DNA of 64,000 nt from Hygrophila difformis (Eukaryota > Streptophyta > Magnoliopsida > Lamiales > Acanthaceae), in assembly GCA_030278955.1 (NCBI GenBank), contig JAOANR010000003.1, forward strand, positions 34,490,054 to 34,554,053, read 5' to 3'. Positions 1 to 11,569 of this stretch are shown here, piece after piece. Made by a program: the position numbers and the translations under genes. Position 1 is the first letter of the stretch; each line of letters opens with the position of its first letter. The notes under the pieces were generated by a model, which was given only the letters and a program-made list of their open reading frames with translations, made no database searches and had not been told where the DNA came from.

Positions 1-777
1 ATTACTTTTTTTTTCCCTTGTTCTCTTTCTCTCTCTGTTTTTTTTTTTTCCTTTTTAAGATTTTCAAATTTTTTTCTTTATTGACATTCGAGCGTCTCTT
101 GTTATTAAAAAAAAAGGGTAATGAATTGTCCGACAAGGAAAGCTGCAAGAGGCCATGATGGAAGGTTTGCCCAATAAGATCATCTCCACTGGGAATTTTG
201 TTGAATGATACCCATAGAATGCAGTATATGCGTGCTTGAATAGTTGAATGTACTCTGTTTTTGTTCTTTCAATTCATTTTGTTATTTAAATAGTAGATTT
301 TATATTTCCATGAATTATTTCATATTTTATTACAATCATCTAACAAATACGAGTACTAGTTAGATGGACTCCTAATTTTGGATGTGTAGCAATTTTAAAA
401 TTGTAAATCTAGTTGAATCTTTTTTATTGGGCCTAACAAATACGAGTAATAGTTAGATGGACTCCTAATTTTGGATGTGTAGCACAATTTTAAAATTGTA
501 AATCTAGTTGAATCTTTTTTATTGGACCTATTTGGGAATTAATTGTTGGGTGTTAACTGATTATGTGAGTAATTTGAGCAATAAATTAGTGAAAATTAGC
601 CGTTTGACAGTTTTGAAGCAATTTTTTTTGTCTGTAATAAGTTAATTCTAAAATGCTGATATTTACAACGGTTTCAAAAAGAGTTGATTGAATACTATTT
701 TAAGTTATTTTATCTTTTTAAATAATTTAATTTATCATAAATTTCGTCTCCAAACACCTTGATATTAAGCTATAAAT
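1..777. other. AT-rich flank upstream of the RING gene
   Basis: No coding region is recognised here. The first 120 bases are T-rich and low in complexity. The rest is AT-rich sequence that may hold the promoter of the gene starting at 778. A two-copy tandem duplication at 341-529 is listed separately. Confidence 0.5.
341..529. repeat. Two-copy tandem duplication, ~94-bp unit
   Basis: Unit 1 (341-433) and unit 2 (434-529) both begin TAACAAATACGAGTA and end TTTTTTATTGG plus a few bases. They differ by a single substitution near the start, a 2-bp insertion (CA) in the middle and one base at the end. This is a recent local duplication with no evident coding content. Confidence 0.85.
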
Positions 778-963
778 ATGCCTGCGGTGTTAAAGTCAAA
801 TGCTTTGACACACAAGTTGATCTCTGAATCTTTTCAATTCTCATCATCAACATATATCTCCTCTGAAATCAAGAAAGCATTAATGGCACCGCCGCCGGCG
901 CCGCCGTTCACAGTTCATCAAACTACGGGAGCGTCGTCGTCGTCTAATTCTAGCGGTGGTCAT
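778..963 (+). pseudogene. RING-H2 gene, 5' fragment
   Basis: The frame opens at an ATG (778) with a second ATG at 883 that begins MAPPPAPPFTVHQTTGASS. It runs to codon CAT at 961, where a solo LTR interrupts it. The peptide is low in complexity (Pro/Ala then Ser) and has no recognisable domain. The link to the RING gene rests on FTVHQTT: the same string is encoded again at 3767-3787, in the frame that leads into the RING end at 17961. With both transposons and one copy of each target duplication removed, this fragment is one base out of frame with the RING end, so the gene was probably already broken or has an unrecognised intron. The true start is uncertain; ATG 883 is equally possible. Confidence 0.5.
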
Positions 964-1317
964 TGTAACACCCCGGATTTGATAACCCAGGCCGGGATGT
1001 CACCGCCACACCCCCCTAGCAATACGCGGTTTCTCCGAGCTTGTTAGAGAAATGCAAGGCTATGGTTTTTCAGAATTTAAAACATTTCAAATAGCCCATT
1101 TATAAATATATAACAAAAATTAATAATATCAAAGTTGCAGCGGAGAATAATATTTTAGTACATGTATTGCAGCGGAATTTAAATATAGGGCCGACATGGC
1201 CAAAACACGGGTTAAACAGGCTCGTTCATGCAAGTCGTAACTAAATGCAGGAATTTAAAATAGAGATTTCCCCAAATGTTCCCATGTATGCATATGATGA
1301 TGCATAATCCTCATACT

Positions 1318-1364
1318 CTGAAAGAAAAAGGGGAAAAACGGTTTGGGTCAGCAAAACGTGCTGA
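1318..1364 (-). promoter_or_regulatory. Conserved LTR stem-loop plus acceptor-like signal
   Basis: Plus-strand arms are TCAGCA (1348-1353) and TGCTGA (1359-1364). In element sense the 3' arm ends CTGAC, a branch-point-like motif, and a pyrimidine-rich tract ends in CAG (plus-strand CTG at 1318-1320). The site lies 384 bp from the LTR 3' end. The same arrangement recurs in six other LTR copies in this window. The splice role is inferred. Confidence 0.55.
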
Positions 1365-1655
1365 GTAAGTTAACACCTAGCATGATTTAGGGGTTTCAAA
1401 GCCTTTAATTAAATTAAATAAAATCATGCTTGTAGGTAATACACCATTTAAGTTAATCATCCACTAATAAATAAATGGCATAATTTAACACAAGGATTTC
1501 CACGTGATCATAATTCAATTTACATGGTAAAATGATTTGCAAGGCATAATTTAAACAAAGAAAATATTCAAATCTCTAAATTTTCTCATGACTTCAGGAC
1601 TTGGTATTTTAAGGATTTCACTCTTTCACTTTTGTTCGATATGATCTAGTATAAC

Positions 1656-1899
1656 TTGTTCTCGGGGAAATGGACCCGCAAGAATTTAAACGCATCCTAG
1701 GGAATCAAACCCGTAGGAATCAACACTCGTCCTTGGGAATCGAACCCGCAGGAAAACAAACAATCGCCCTTGGGGAATCGAACCCGCAAGAACTCAAATA
1801 CATCCTAGAGAATTAAACCCATAGGAATCAACAAACATCCTGGGGAATCGAACCCGCAGGAGAACATACAATCGCCCTTGGGGAATCAAACCCGCAAGG
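1656..1899 (-). repeat. Array of ~22-nt inverted-repeat units
   Basis: Seven units share a core GGGAATCRAACCC and are bounded by complementary arms that differ from unit to unit. Examples: CCTA/TAGG at 1696-1717 and 1804-1825, CTTG/CAAG at 1769-1790, CCTG/CAGG at 1839-1860, and CCTTG/CAAGG at 1876-1899. One unit (1731-1752) has a single mismatched pair. The array occupies the U3-like part of the solo LTR. Confidence 0.8.
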
Positions 1900-3726
1900 T
1901 AAGAACACATTTCGTAAATTTCACAAGTTTCTCAAAATATAACTTTACACAAGTCGTTGTCTTACTCCGTAATTACTTAGAAATTCATTTTAAGTCCGAA
2001 AATTCTGAAATTTCACCGGTAACTTGAAAACACAGAGACGAACAAGTTTCGTATAAGTTTCCCGATCCGGGTTAAGGATACGAGTCAAAAATCAAGTCTT
2101 TCACCAAAGTAATATGCTGTCAGGTTTCAGATTCGACACCGTTCAAAGATTCAACCTTTTAACATATCAAATGGACTCCAAAAATTCTGAAATTTTATAT
2201 GCACATACTAGACATGATTTCCTACAACTTTTATTTAGATTGTAAATATCAAATCGGACTAGAAAATATAGAACCATGCTCATCAAATTCGGACCATTGC
2301 ACTATCAGATTTCGAAAAAGGTTTTAAATCATAGTTTATGTTCGGATCGATTTGGGGAAGCAAACGTTGATGAAAATTGATGAAATTTTTACACAACATA
2401 GTTCAATGTGTTAGGATCAAAAGTCTAGTTTTGAGTTTTTCAGTTTGAACTCTTGAAATAAGGGTTTTGATCCGATTTCAAATCTGTCACAGTTTCAAAT
2501 TCGACTTTTATAGCAGGTTTGTTGGAGGCCGTTTTCGGATAGCAAAACACAATAAAAAATTATGAAAATTTTACACGAACTAGGCCTATGTCTTAGGAAC
2601 GCTTTTCGTGTTTTGAGTTTTTCCGTTTGAGAAGTTTTAAGGGTTCGAAAAATTCGCACCAAATCGTTGCGCCGGGGGTTTTTCGTGTTGACAGATTTTA
2701 GAGTTGTTAAATCCCTACGTTTGGTTGCATTTTAAGTCACCCAAAACCAAGTAAGCATTAATTTACAGTGGGGATGATGTCTAGGACGTTTTCGGATTGA
2801 TCGTGGCGCCCACGCTTGCTACGAACACGTCTCAATTACTCCGTCTCCTTTCCGTTGGCCCCACAATCTGGAACACTAGAGATGTTGCTCTCCATGCCTT
2901 CTTCGTCAATTTTCGTCGCCGGAAAATGATCGGAAAGTCGTCGGATCGGTTTTGGATGAACAAGGGAGAAGTTTTGAGAGTTTGGGAGGAAATGGGGGCT
3001 GTTCTAGGGTTGTGTGTCGAAAATAATGAGTCCCATCACCTCCAAATCCGACCATATAGCCTTTCCTTTGCTTAAGATTGAGTTACCAAAGTCGGGGGTC
3101 GAAAATATGGCAAGAAAATCGCATAATCGCGCAAGTTGGCAGCTGATGCTGCACTGGCGCGGTGGTGGCGCGGTGCTAGGCCAACGGGCGCGCGGCGGGC
3201 GCGCGGCCCGGTCTGGGCCGTGCGTTCGGACTGGGCCGTGCGATCCCGTCGGGCCTTTTCTCCTCTCTTCCGGACTTCTGTGCTCCTACGTTTTCGGGCT
3301 CGATTTTTCGGGTCATTCTCGGATTATAAATTCTTATCTTAAATTAATCTCGTCTCGAATTAATCCCGTACTCGAAATCTTGAGTCCGTCGCGTTTGGAT
3401 TCGTCGGCTTCTAATTCGTCGTCTTTTGACTCCCGTGCAACAATTTATCTAATTAAATTATTTCCGACTTCACGGGTTCCTGGAATTAAAATTCTTTTCT
3501 TTCTTGAATTTAATTCCAATTCTTTTGACTCGATTCATGGAATGTCTTCGGGCTTCCTTTCCCTCTTTTATTCCATTTTGAATTTTTGAATCTTTCGGCG
3601 TTTAATTTCCGAGCAATAATTTATTGTGATAAATTATTTTCTTCTTCTCGGAGATATTTCGACCTTGATTGGATAAAGAAATAAATTTTATTCCTTTGGA
3701 CGCCGATAAAAATCTCGGGTATTACA

Positions 3727-3821
3727 GTCAGATCATAATTGGGGATTCCGTCGTCCTTCCACAACGTTCACAGTTCATCAAACTACTATTGTCTCCTTGC
3801 CCTCAATGTCCTCACTGCTGC
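3727..3821 (+). pseudogene. RING-H2 gene, middle fragment
   Basis: This 95-bp stretch lies between the solo LTR and the large element. In the frame continuous with the RING end it encodes FTVHQTTIVSLPSMSSLL and then joins PYYGTIHPF at 17965. The string TVS.MPS is echoed twice more downstream (about 18000-18110), so this part of the protein was built from a degenerate internal repeat. There is no domain of known function. Confidence 0.6.
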
Positions 3822-6627
3822 TGAAACTTTTGACAAATTTCGTAACACGAGTATTTTCTAAAATATCCCAGGTTAAATTTATTAAATGGAAAGAATTATG
3901 ATTCATGGGAAGGGGTTTAAGGATATATTTCTCTTTTTATTACTCATGAGGGGAAACTTTGAGTTCAAATGGCGTTATGGACCTCCCCGGCATGAAAATT
4001 TTGACAACTTTCACGGTGCAGCCGGGATGGGTAGTTCAATCTTTGTCCTTCAGTCTGTCACACTGAAGGTCCCCGGCAGTTTGCATCATGAAACTTATCA
4101 TAGTTTCATGTCATGAATATTTCCTGAAAAATAATAATCTCGGTTTTCAATTTTATTTAATGAAACCAATTTATGAAGGCGGAGTTGGGATTAGGGATAT
4201 ATTTCTAGGTTGTCACGTTTTTATTTACTCGTGTTAAGAAACTGTGCCCCCGAAATCGCACGGAGTCAAAAATTGCAATATTTATAGTAAGTACCGGATC
4301 GTTCACTGGAGGATGTGCGATGGAAGCAGGGCCCACGTCATTTACTAAGATTTTCCACTCGGTTACTCGATTCAAGTTTGTGTTATGACTATCAACTACT
4401 TGACAGAATTTAAACTAAGCTATGAAAGCAATTAAAATAAAGCAGGTAAAATTATTCTAGAAAGCGAATTAAATTTAATCTAAGAAAGCAATAAAATTAA
4501 TCTAAGAAAGCGATTAAGATTATTCTAAGAAAGCAGATTTAAAATGAGACAGAAGGGACAGGAAGAAAATAATAAAGATTGGACAAGACTCAGATGAAAC
4601 ACAGTTAAACTTCCATTTTTATATACAGATCTTTGTTTGGGATAATTCTTCAGTTAGCTAATTCTCATGTTCTCTGTACCATGTTCCCTTTAACAGACAG
4701 GTACTTACAGTAAGAGTTCACATGCTCTTAAGGAAACATAATCTAAGATACCACAGACTCATAACTCCCTTCACAGGCCTTGCAAAGTTATATTATTTAT
4801 CTGTGGTGGACAAGCAACACCTGACAAATCATTAGTTGAAGTGTCAAGTACCGCTATCATTCCCCCATGTCACACCCAAAGATTCTAATCAAGCCTGAAC
4901 TATCCCTTAACTCTCAGTCCTAGTAGCAGTTACGCAACTCTCAATGCAACCGAGTGACCTCTAAAGAAAGCAGTTAAAAGAAAGCGGTAAAAGAAGCGGT
5001 AAAGAAAGCATTTAAAATCCTATCACTCGGAGGTTTTTGAAAGTCTGACCCTGGTAGTAAAAGAAAGCCCCCAGTCAGAATGACTGGGTGTGGATCAAGA
5101 ATTCCCTATTCTCGGTGAACCGCTCACAGTGTTCACTTCCCGTCGGGTGGTTATGAGATACAAACTAATGAAACGAACTAATAAATTAGTTCATTCCGGA
5201 TGCACTCACTCAGGACTCAAAAATAGGCATTGGCAGAGGAGGATAGCAGTTGAAAGGAACTCAACCCTATCTTAGAAAATAACCAAGGCCTATGTATTGT
5301 TCCTCTAGAATTATCTATCACACCGTATTTGAATCCAAGTGGACCCCATCTCTGTGTGATATTTAATACCAGATTTCCAACACACAGCAATTTTGGAAAA
5401 TATTTGATATTTGAAAATCATTCCCTAAATAGGTACTAGACTCTCAATTAAAACACAGACCCTTTCAGTCTAGGTGAGACCTACTCGTTGAATCTGCTTC
5501 CAATTTCCCAAAATCAACCCCCAGTCGGATATGAATTAGTCATAACTGTGGAATTTATCCCTTACTTAGATCCGGATTTTATAAATGAATTTTTGTTGGA
5601 AATTTATTGTGAGACATCTAATTTAAATCACGACTTCTATGTCCAAGGGAATGATCCCAAAATAATTATGACCACAATATTTACATAATATTATCATGCA
5701 TAAATTTATAAAGAAGTGTAAAATTAAATAACCCAAAATATAAGGCGGGTTTAGACAGAATGTGAAACACAGAGGTGAAATAGCCGGAGATGAGAAGAAT
5801 TTATTTTGGCTAAAAAGATGACAAAACTAATCAGGATAACCCGGACTGCAAACATCTGCTATCCAGGTCCTGACTATTCTAGGTGGAACGGTTTTAGATA
5901 GTGGAATTCCCTAAATGACAGTTGCCACCGTCATCTTAGACTCCACTATCTGTGAATTTGGATAAAAACCCACATGTTCTATCACTGCAATAATTATTAG
6001 ATGACATTGGCAAATATCATCTAACATTACTACAGCTCCAGATTCGGGTTTGAAATTAAAATAAAGAAAAGAAAACTGTATCCGGATAGGAGTCAGCTGA
6101 GCAGCTATTATAATCCCGGATGGACGAACCGCCAAGGCTTCCACCGGCCACTATCCAGACCATGCAAAATAACATCTAGTAATTAATATACAGACCACGA
6201 GCTAGTTTATCCGTGTGGGAATACCCGCCAACATTAGTCTGTTATATATCTTACTAGTTGTTTCACACAACACGGGTAAAGACAAAATAAATAAAATTAA
6301 ATATTTTTGGTCCATCTTGTATGAGAGACATTGGTTTCTCATGCAAGGGTATGGAATTAAATCCATAATTACTCTTTATGTCTAAATAATCACTCATTCC
6401 ATAATTAATTAATTAATTACAGTCCGGATTATATACTTAGATCATTAGAGTTTAATTTTTATTTTATTTTGTAGAAAAGTCTTTTAATGGAAAATTGAAC
6501 AAAGTTCTTTATATCAAATTAATCATGGGTTGAGATCATTGGATTTCAACCTCAAAATATTAATATAAAGGTTCAATTAATTAAATGAGGAAAATGGAGA
6601 AATGGAAAATTTGGCAAAAATGCCAAT

Positions 6628-7104
6628 TACGGCGCTAGGCGGATTTTACGACGCTATCCTAGGATAGCGTCGTAGGTATAGCGCCGTAGTGGTTTGGTGA
6701 AAGAGATGTGAAATTTTGGGGTTAAAGGGGTGTGTACGACGCTATACACTAATTTACGGCGCTATACTAGGATAGCGTCGTAGGTGTAGCGTCGTAGGTG
6801 GTTTGAGAAATTGGGGAAGAAAGAAGTTTTTTTGGAAAAAGGAGAGGTGCTACGGCGCTAAACATTAAATGACGGCGCTATCCTAGGATAGCGCCGTGAG
6901 GATAGCGCCGTAGATGGGTTTTTATGAGAAATGAAGTATTTTGGGGTCCTACGACGCTGAACAAAAATTACGACGCTATCCGAGGATAGCGTCGTTGGTC
7001 TAGCGCCGTAAGGCCAAATTTTTGTTTAAGTCTGGATGACTACGGCGCTAAACCTCACCTACGACGCTATCAAAGGATAGCGCCGTAGGGCGGTTAGCGT
7101 CGTA
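6628..7104. repeat. Five nested palindromes, TACGRCGCTA / TAGCGYCGTA
   Basis: Each unit has an outer left arm, an inner palindrome with core ATCCTAGGAT or a near relative, and an outer right arm. Outer left arms start at 6628, 6735, 6851, 6950 and 7041. Inner palindromes span 6647-6674, 6755-6782, 6871-6898, 6969-6996 and 7060-7087. In unit 1 the inner palindrome is perfect over 28 bp; its arms use CGACG/CGTCG, while the outer arms use CGGCG/CGCCG. Confidence 0.9.
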
Positions 7105-8106
7105 GCTAGCCCAGAATGTTGTTGTTCGGGTAATGCAATCTCTGCGATTGCAAACCCTATTTTCGGATTTAATGGTTCGTTATTTGGTATTAACCAATTA
7201 AGTTGTGACACTATGCGTGTCCCGAATATGGTATATGCCAAAAATTTTCCAAAATTTCCTCAAATTTCAATATACACAAACACATGAGTATCATCCACTT
7301 TTTAGATCTATAACACTAAAGCTAGAAAAATAAAATAAAATAAGAAAATGAAAATAAAATAAAATAAGAAAAACAACTAAAAAGAAATGAAAACAACCAC
7401 TAAGCAAAAATAAAAAAAACTCAACTATACTAATAAATCTACAAGGGGATGAACATCAAGTGTTTGTGTATTTTATAAAATCTAATAAAGTATCTAGACT
7501 ATCTAAAACATAAAAAAAATAAACATGGTCAAATAACCACATAAGCAAAACTAAAACAGTAAGAAAATTTGGGACAAACCCATGACAGATTATCATTTTT
7601 TTAACATTTCTTGTATACCATTGTGGAAATAAAAGATGGTTTATAAATACCCATTAGTTGAGTAAACCAAACCCACTACAATAATGAAAGCTGGAAATAA
7701 TATAAAATCTGGCTACACTAAGAATGGTAGAAACAACTATTTAAAAACTAATCTATAACTAAAACTTAACAGAAATGAAATTACATTGCATAAATTAAGC
7801 TAAACTAACTATCTAAAATTTGTGGGAGCAACCCAGCAGCACTTAGGCATGCTTTTGATTTTTTTGTGAGCTTCCCATTAACAGCACTTGGCACTGTTCA
7901 AAAATGGGGGCTACTGTTCAACGAGCTGGAAGCAGATATTTATAGAGGCTAGAATAAAACCCTAGGCCCAATAGGCCCATTAACAGAGTGGGAGGGAGCA
8001 GGAGCTGGAGTCCTGAGAGAAAAGACAAAGCTTTAATGTGCTGCGGGAGCTGAGGTCCCGGGTCTTCCAATTGAATTTGGCACATGGGGAAATTTAATTT
8101 GATGCT

Positions 8107-8265
8107 TACGGCGCTATCCCATTTACGACGCTATCCTCTTTAACGGCGCTATACATAGCGTCGTAGCTCTTTTGTATAGTGTCGTAGCTCTTTTTGGATA
8201 GCGTCGTAGCTCTTTTTGGATAGTGTATAGCGCCGTATGCCTTTTCTTGGCAGTATAGCGCCGTA
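8107..8265. repeat. Second cluster of TACGRCGCTA arms
   Basis: Three left-type arms (8107-8116, about 8124-8133 and 8142-8151) are followed by right-type arms spaced by the tandem filler GCTCTTTTT, including 8156-8165 and further copies to 8265. The cluster could fold into one long branched hairpin. It lies about 1 kb beyond the first array. Confidence 0.8.
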
Positions 8266-11051
8266 ACAGGTATTTCCATTCCAATCTTTTTAATTCTTTT
8301 TCTCTTTCCTTTACCTCTCTCCCATTTCTCTTTCCAGTTTCAATTCTATTTCTTCTTCGTGTTCTTCTTTCTGTTCTATCTTCTTTTTTCTTTTTCATCT
8401 CTTTCTCGATCTCAGTTTCCTCTTCATCCATTTCTGCTCTCGTTTCTTAACAGGTTCTTCTCCACAGCTTCTTCTTTCTTCCTTCTTCCTTTTGCTCTCT
8501 TCTTCTTCTTTTTCGTTCTCTCTGTCTTCCGATTCTGTCTTCTCTGTTTTCTATTTTGGTTTCTGAAATTGGGGATGAAGATGGCCGGAGGGGCGGATTG
8601 AGGATTCCGGTGATGGTGGGCGGCTGTGGAGTGGGCGATGGTGGAGATAGGGGGTGGCGACGGAACAGAGGCGGTGGAGGAGATGGCGATGGTGTTGGCC
8701 GGACGCGGCGGAGGCTTGACTGTGGAGGTGGATTTGATTTAATTTTTTTGGGGTTTTGTTGGTTGTGGTGGAGGTGTTGTTGGATGTGGGTATGGAGGTC
8801 GACCGGAGATGGGAGGGGCTGTGGCGGCTGGATGTTGAGTTGGTGGAGGAGGAGGAGGCGGCCGCGACTGTTGGATGAACGCCGGAGAGGGTGGATGAAG
8901 GTGGTTGGATTTGGAATGGAGCTTCGCCGGCCGGCCGCCGGCGGCGGCGGCGGTGGCGGCGGCGGGAGCAGGGTTAGGTTTTAGGGTTGGGATTAGGGTT
9001 AGGGTGGTGTTGGGTTTTTGTGATTGGGCTTGGAGTGTTTGGGCTTCCAGAATTGGGTTTTGGGCTTGGACAATGGGATTATTTTGGTGGGCTTGGGCTT
9101 GAATGGACTGAATAAATTTGGACTGAAAATTGGATTGGACTAAAGGACTCTTGGGCCACCTGACTTAATTCACCTGCAATTAATTAAAATTAAGAGTGAT
9201 AAGTGGACCAATTGTTTAATTATAGCAGAAAAGCAGAAATAGAAATAAAAATAACCATAAGAATTATTATAAATATATACATCAAAGTATAAAATAATAT
9301 AGATAGATGTATTTATTTCACTTGATCATTTGGTTTGTGTTCCATTTAATGAACCCGTGTTCCACCGAATAGACAATACCGAACCGAAATTAATCAAGTG
9401 AAGGATTTTTAATATTTTTATCATGTTTTTGGATTTTTAAAACGAATTTAATAAAAATAACAATATTTTTGTGTTTTTCAATAACAGCTTATTATTTATA
9501 CAAATTTGCATATATCTGTCAAGTTCAACTGCTTTCTTATTTAAATAAGACCGGAATGCGATCAAATGTCCGTATTAGACACGGAAATAGATTGAAAATA
9601 ATGGTCAATTTTGGCCATTATCAACATCCTCACATTTAATACTGATCGTCCCCGAGCAGTCAGAGTCAGTGCTCCTAAGAGCATAGACGCTGCATATTCA
9701 ATCTATTTTCGTGGCTACAAAAATATCATTCTTTTTATATTGGGATAAGACAATCAAAAACTACAGGTATTAAATTCTCTTGATTGCAGTGTTTAATAAA
9801 ATGATATTTCTCACTTAATCAGGCCGACAAATCAGTCATTATTGATAATTCTTTATGAATATCATGTTTAGAAATAATCATTGATTTAATTCTAGAATTA
9901 AAGTATGACATGAACATAATTAAAAGCAGAGCCTCTCATATAGCAGAAACGGAAATTTCACTCACTCTCAAAAAGGGGTTTTATCAATGAGCACTCATAA
10001 TCAAATTTAATTAAATTATTCCATATGCTTGCAATTGGACCAACTCGCCACCGGCTCCTTTCTTCAAATCAAGATCATGAGGTCTTATTTAAGGGTTATA
10101 ACGGGGCATACGGTTGTAACATTTGGTAAGGAAGGAAATTATTGGGCTAAGAAGTGGCAAGAATTAACATTATCATAACTAGGCATATTTTTATTTAGAA
10201 TTTATGATCATCAATATTTTTCTTTCTTATGCTTTTCTTTTCATATTGCATGACATTAGACTAAGTCTAATTTGCTTTGTCATTTGCAATTTATTTTTTT
10301 GTTGAATGGAACTCAACATTTTTTTTTAATTAATCGGTTTTTCTGAATACCGATTGAAATTTATGATGATCATAAATTGTAATGCCTTGATAAAATTCAT
10401 TCTTGCCCACTCGGGTTTGAATTTTTTTTTGGTCTTTTTAGAAGGCTATGAATAATATAGAGGGCTTCAAAGAAGAATTAGGCTTAAGGCTCAAATTGGT
10501 TAATCCTAATGGGAAAATATTTTTGGTTTGGATTTCAAAAGAAGGCCAAAATTTGGGGTTTTCTAAGTGCCTCGATCATATGCTCGATTTTTGGAATATG
10601 GCATGGTCTTGAATCGGTCCCAATCGCAAGTTCTAGTTTCCTTTAATTAAAATGATTTTCACACATCAAAGAAAAGAATGAGTAAAAATGACTCATGGCT
10701 CAAATCTCACATGGAATGGTTCATTCATGTCATACAATATTCTTAAATTTAATCTTTGAAAAATTCTTACAATCTATTCAATTAAATTCTCAACATGAGG
10801 ACTCATTACCAAACAAGATGATTATATCATTAAATTTTTTATAGCTCAAAACCTCAAAAATTCATATCATGCATGTCTTCAATAATATTATCCCAATTTA
10901 AAAGTTTGAAAATTTAATCATAAACCAAAATCAAATATGTGAATTTTTAGACAGAGTTATGCATGCTTTGCACTGGGTATAAATATAAAATAATAAAAAT
11001 AAACAAAAAGAAAAATATCACACTTTTTTTTTTAAGTGAAGAATCAACATC

Positions 11052-11082
11052 CTCACATTTTGAGCCTTGCTCGAAATGTGAG
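11052..11082 (-). repeat. Junction-like stem-loop, copy 1
   Basis: The arms CTCACATTT.GAGC and GCTC.AAATGTGAG enclose a 3-nt loop. The plus-strand flank ATCAACATC is the same as at the interior/3' LTR junction at 9621. The stem has one non-Watson-Crick pair. Confidence 0.8.
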
Positions 11083-11569
11083 TAAATCAATTCCTACTTA
11101 AACAAATTGTCAAAATCAAAATCAAAATAAGAGAGGAGGGAGGGAGGGAGAAAATATTAACATAAAAGATAGAAAAATAATTCCGATAGCCTTTTTCGTC
11201 AAACCAATTAAATGTTCGACGATTTTGGCTATGTGTGATCGTTTGGTTCGTCGAACAAGGCGATTGTTCGATGCCCAATACTTAAGAAAAATTCTGATTT
11301 TCATCAAAATTGTTCAATCACATTTTTGAATTTTCTAAACATATAAAAGTTAATCTACTTGCAAAAATTTGGTTGGATTAATTCTGTTCTTATAAAAATT
11401 ATTCCGGATCTTAAATTACTTTAAATTCCAAGAATATTTTCTATTATTCACAGAATTGATCCAACCGGGAACCTGTTTTGAAGCTTTAATTTTCTTTTTG
11501 GTAGTTCCACAAATTCCTGCAAAGCAAACACAGAAGAAGTTATTGGGTTTTCTCAAAAATATCAACATC

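Larger units (their letters stand above)
964..3726 (-). mobile_element. Solo LTR, Ty3/Gypsy chromovirus type
   Basis: The 2763-bp unit starts TGTAACACCCC and ends GGTATTACA. Flanking bases GTCAT (959-963) and GTCAG (3727-3731) are a 5-bp target duplication with one mismatch. No primer site, gag or pol lies inside, so it is a solo LTR left by LTR-LTR recombination. Orientation is minus, judged by comparison with the LTRs at 20196 and 25405, which end CCGGGGTGTTACA next to a primer site. It contains a hairpin array (1656-1899), a leader stem-loop with acceptor-like signal (1318-1364) and a GC-rich island (about 3150-3245). Short ORFs inside it are incidental. Confidence 0.9.
6612..9386. other. 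2775-bp segment present in only one LTR
   Basis: The segment is bounded by the direct repeat AAATT (6607-6611 and 9387-9391), and the other LTR has a single AAATT at that point. It has no terminal inverted repeat and does not have TG...CA ends. Two readings are possible: an insertion with a 5-bp duplication, or a deletion from the right LTR across 5-bp homology. I favour deletion, because the segment holds a TATA-like box in element sense (minus strand, about 7936-7950) next to U3-like sequence. It also contains palindrome arrays (6628-7104, 8107-8265), a CT-rich tract (8280-8560) and a G-rich tract (8590-8960). No convincing gene was found. Confidence 0.7.
3822..9623 (-). repeat. 3' LTR (left copy) of the LARD-like element
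   Basis: At 5802 bp it matches the right LTR almost base for base in 3822-6611 and 9387-9623. It carries an extra 2775 bp (6612-9386) between them. Motif AAGAAAGC recurs at 4450-4540 and 4965-5010. Short ORFs conserved between the LTRs (for example 3886-4116 and 5911-6144) are also conserved only because the LTRs are copies, and none resembles a known protein. Confidence 0.88.

Noticed and set aside
778..1047. 89-codon ORF as a complete gene
   Set aside because: Its last 28 codons read into the end of the solo LTR, so the stop is not the gene's own.
1656..1899. CRISPR-like spacing of short palindromic repeats
   Set aside because: The units are in plant LTR DNA, lack unique spacers of constant length and have no cas genes; the same applies to the arrays at 22227 and 27367.
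3014..3589. 191-codon ORF in the first solo LTR
   Set aside because: It lies in the GC-rich island and flank of an LTR, has no known domain, and similar LTRs do not keep the frame.
8970..9006. Interstitial telomere-like TTAGGG/TTTAGGG words
   Set aside because: Only about four degenerate words in a G-rich tract; too short and irregular to call a telomeric repeat.
8123..9102. Lys/Arg/Glu-rich and Gly-rich ORFs in the 2775-bp LTR segment
   Set aside because: They follow from CT-rich and G-rich low-complexity tracts on one or the other strand.
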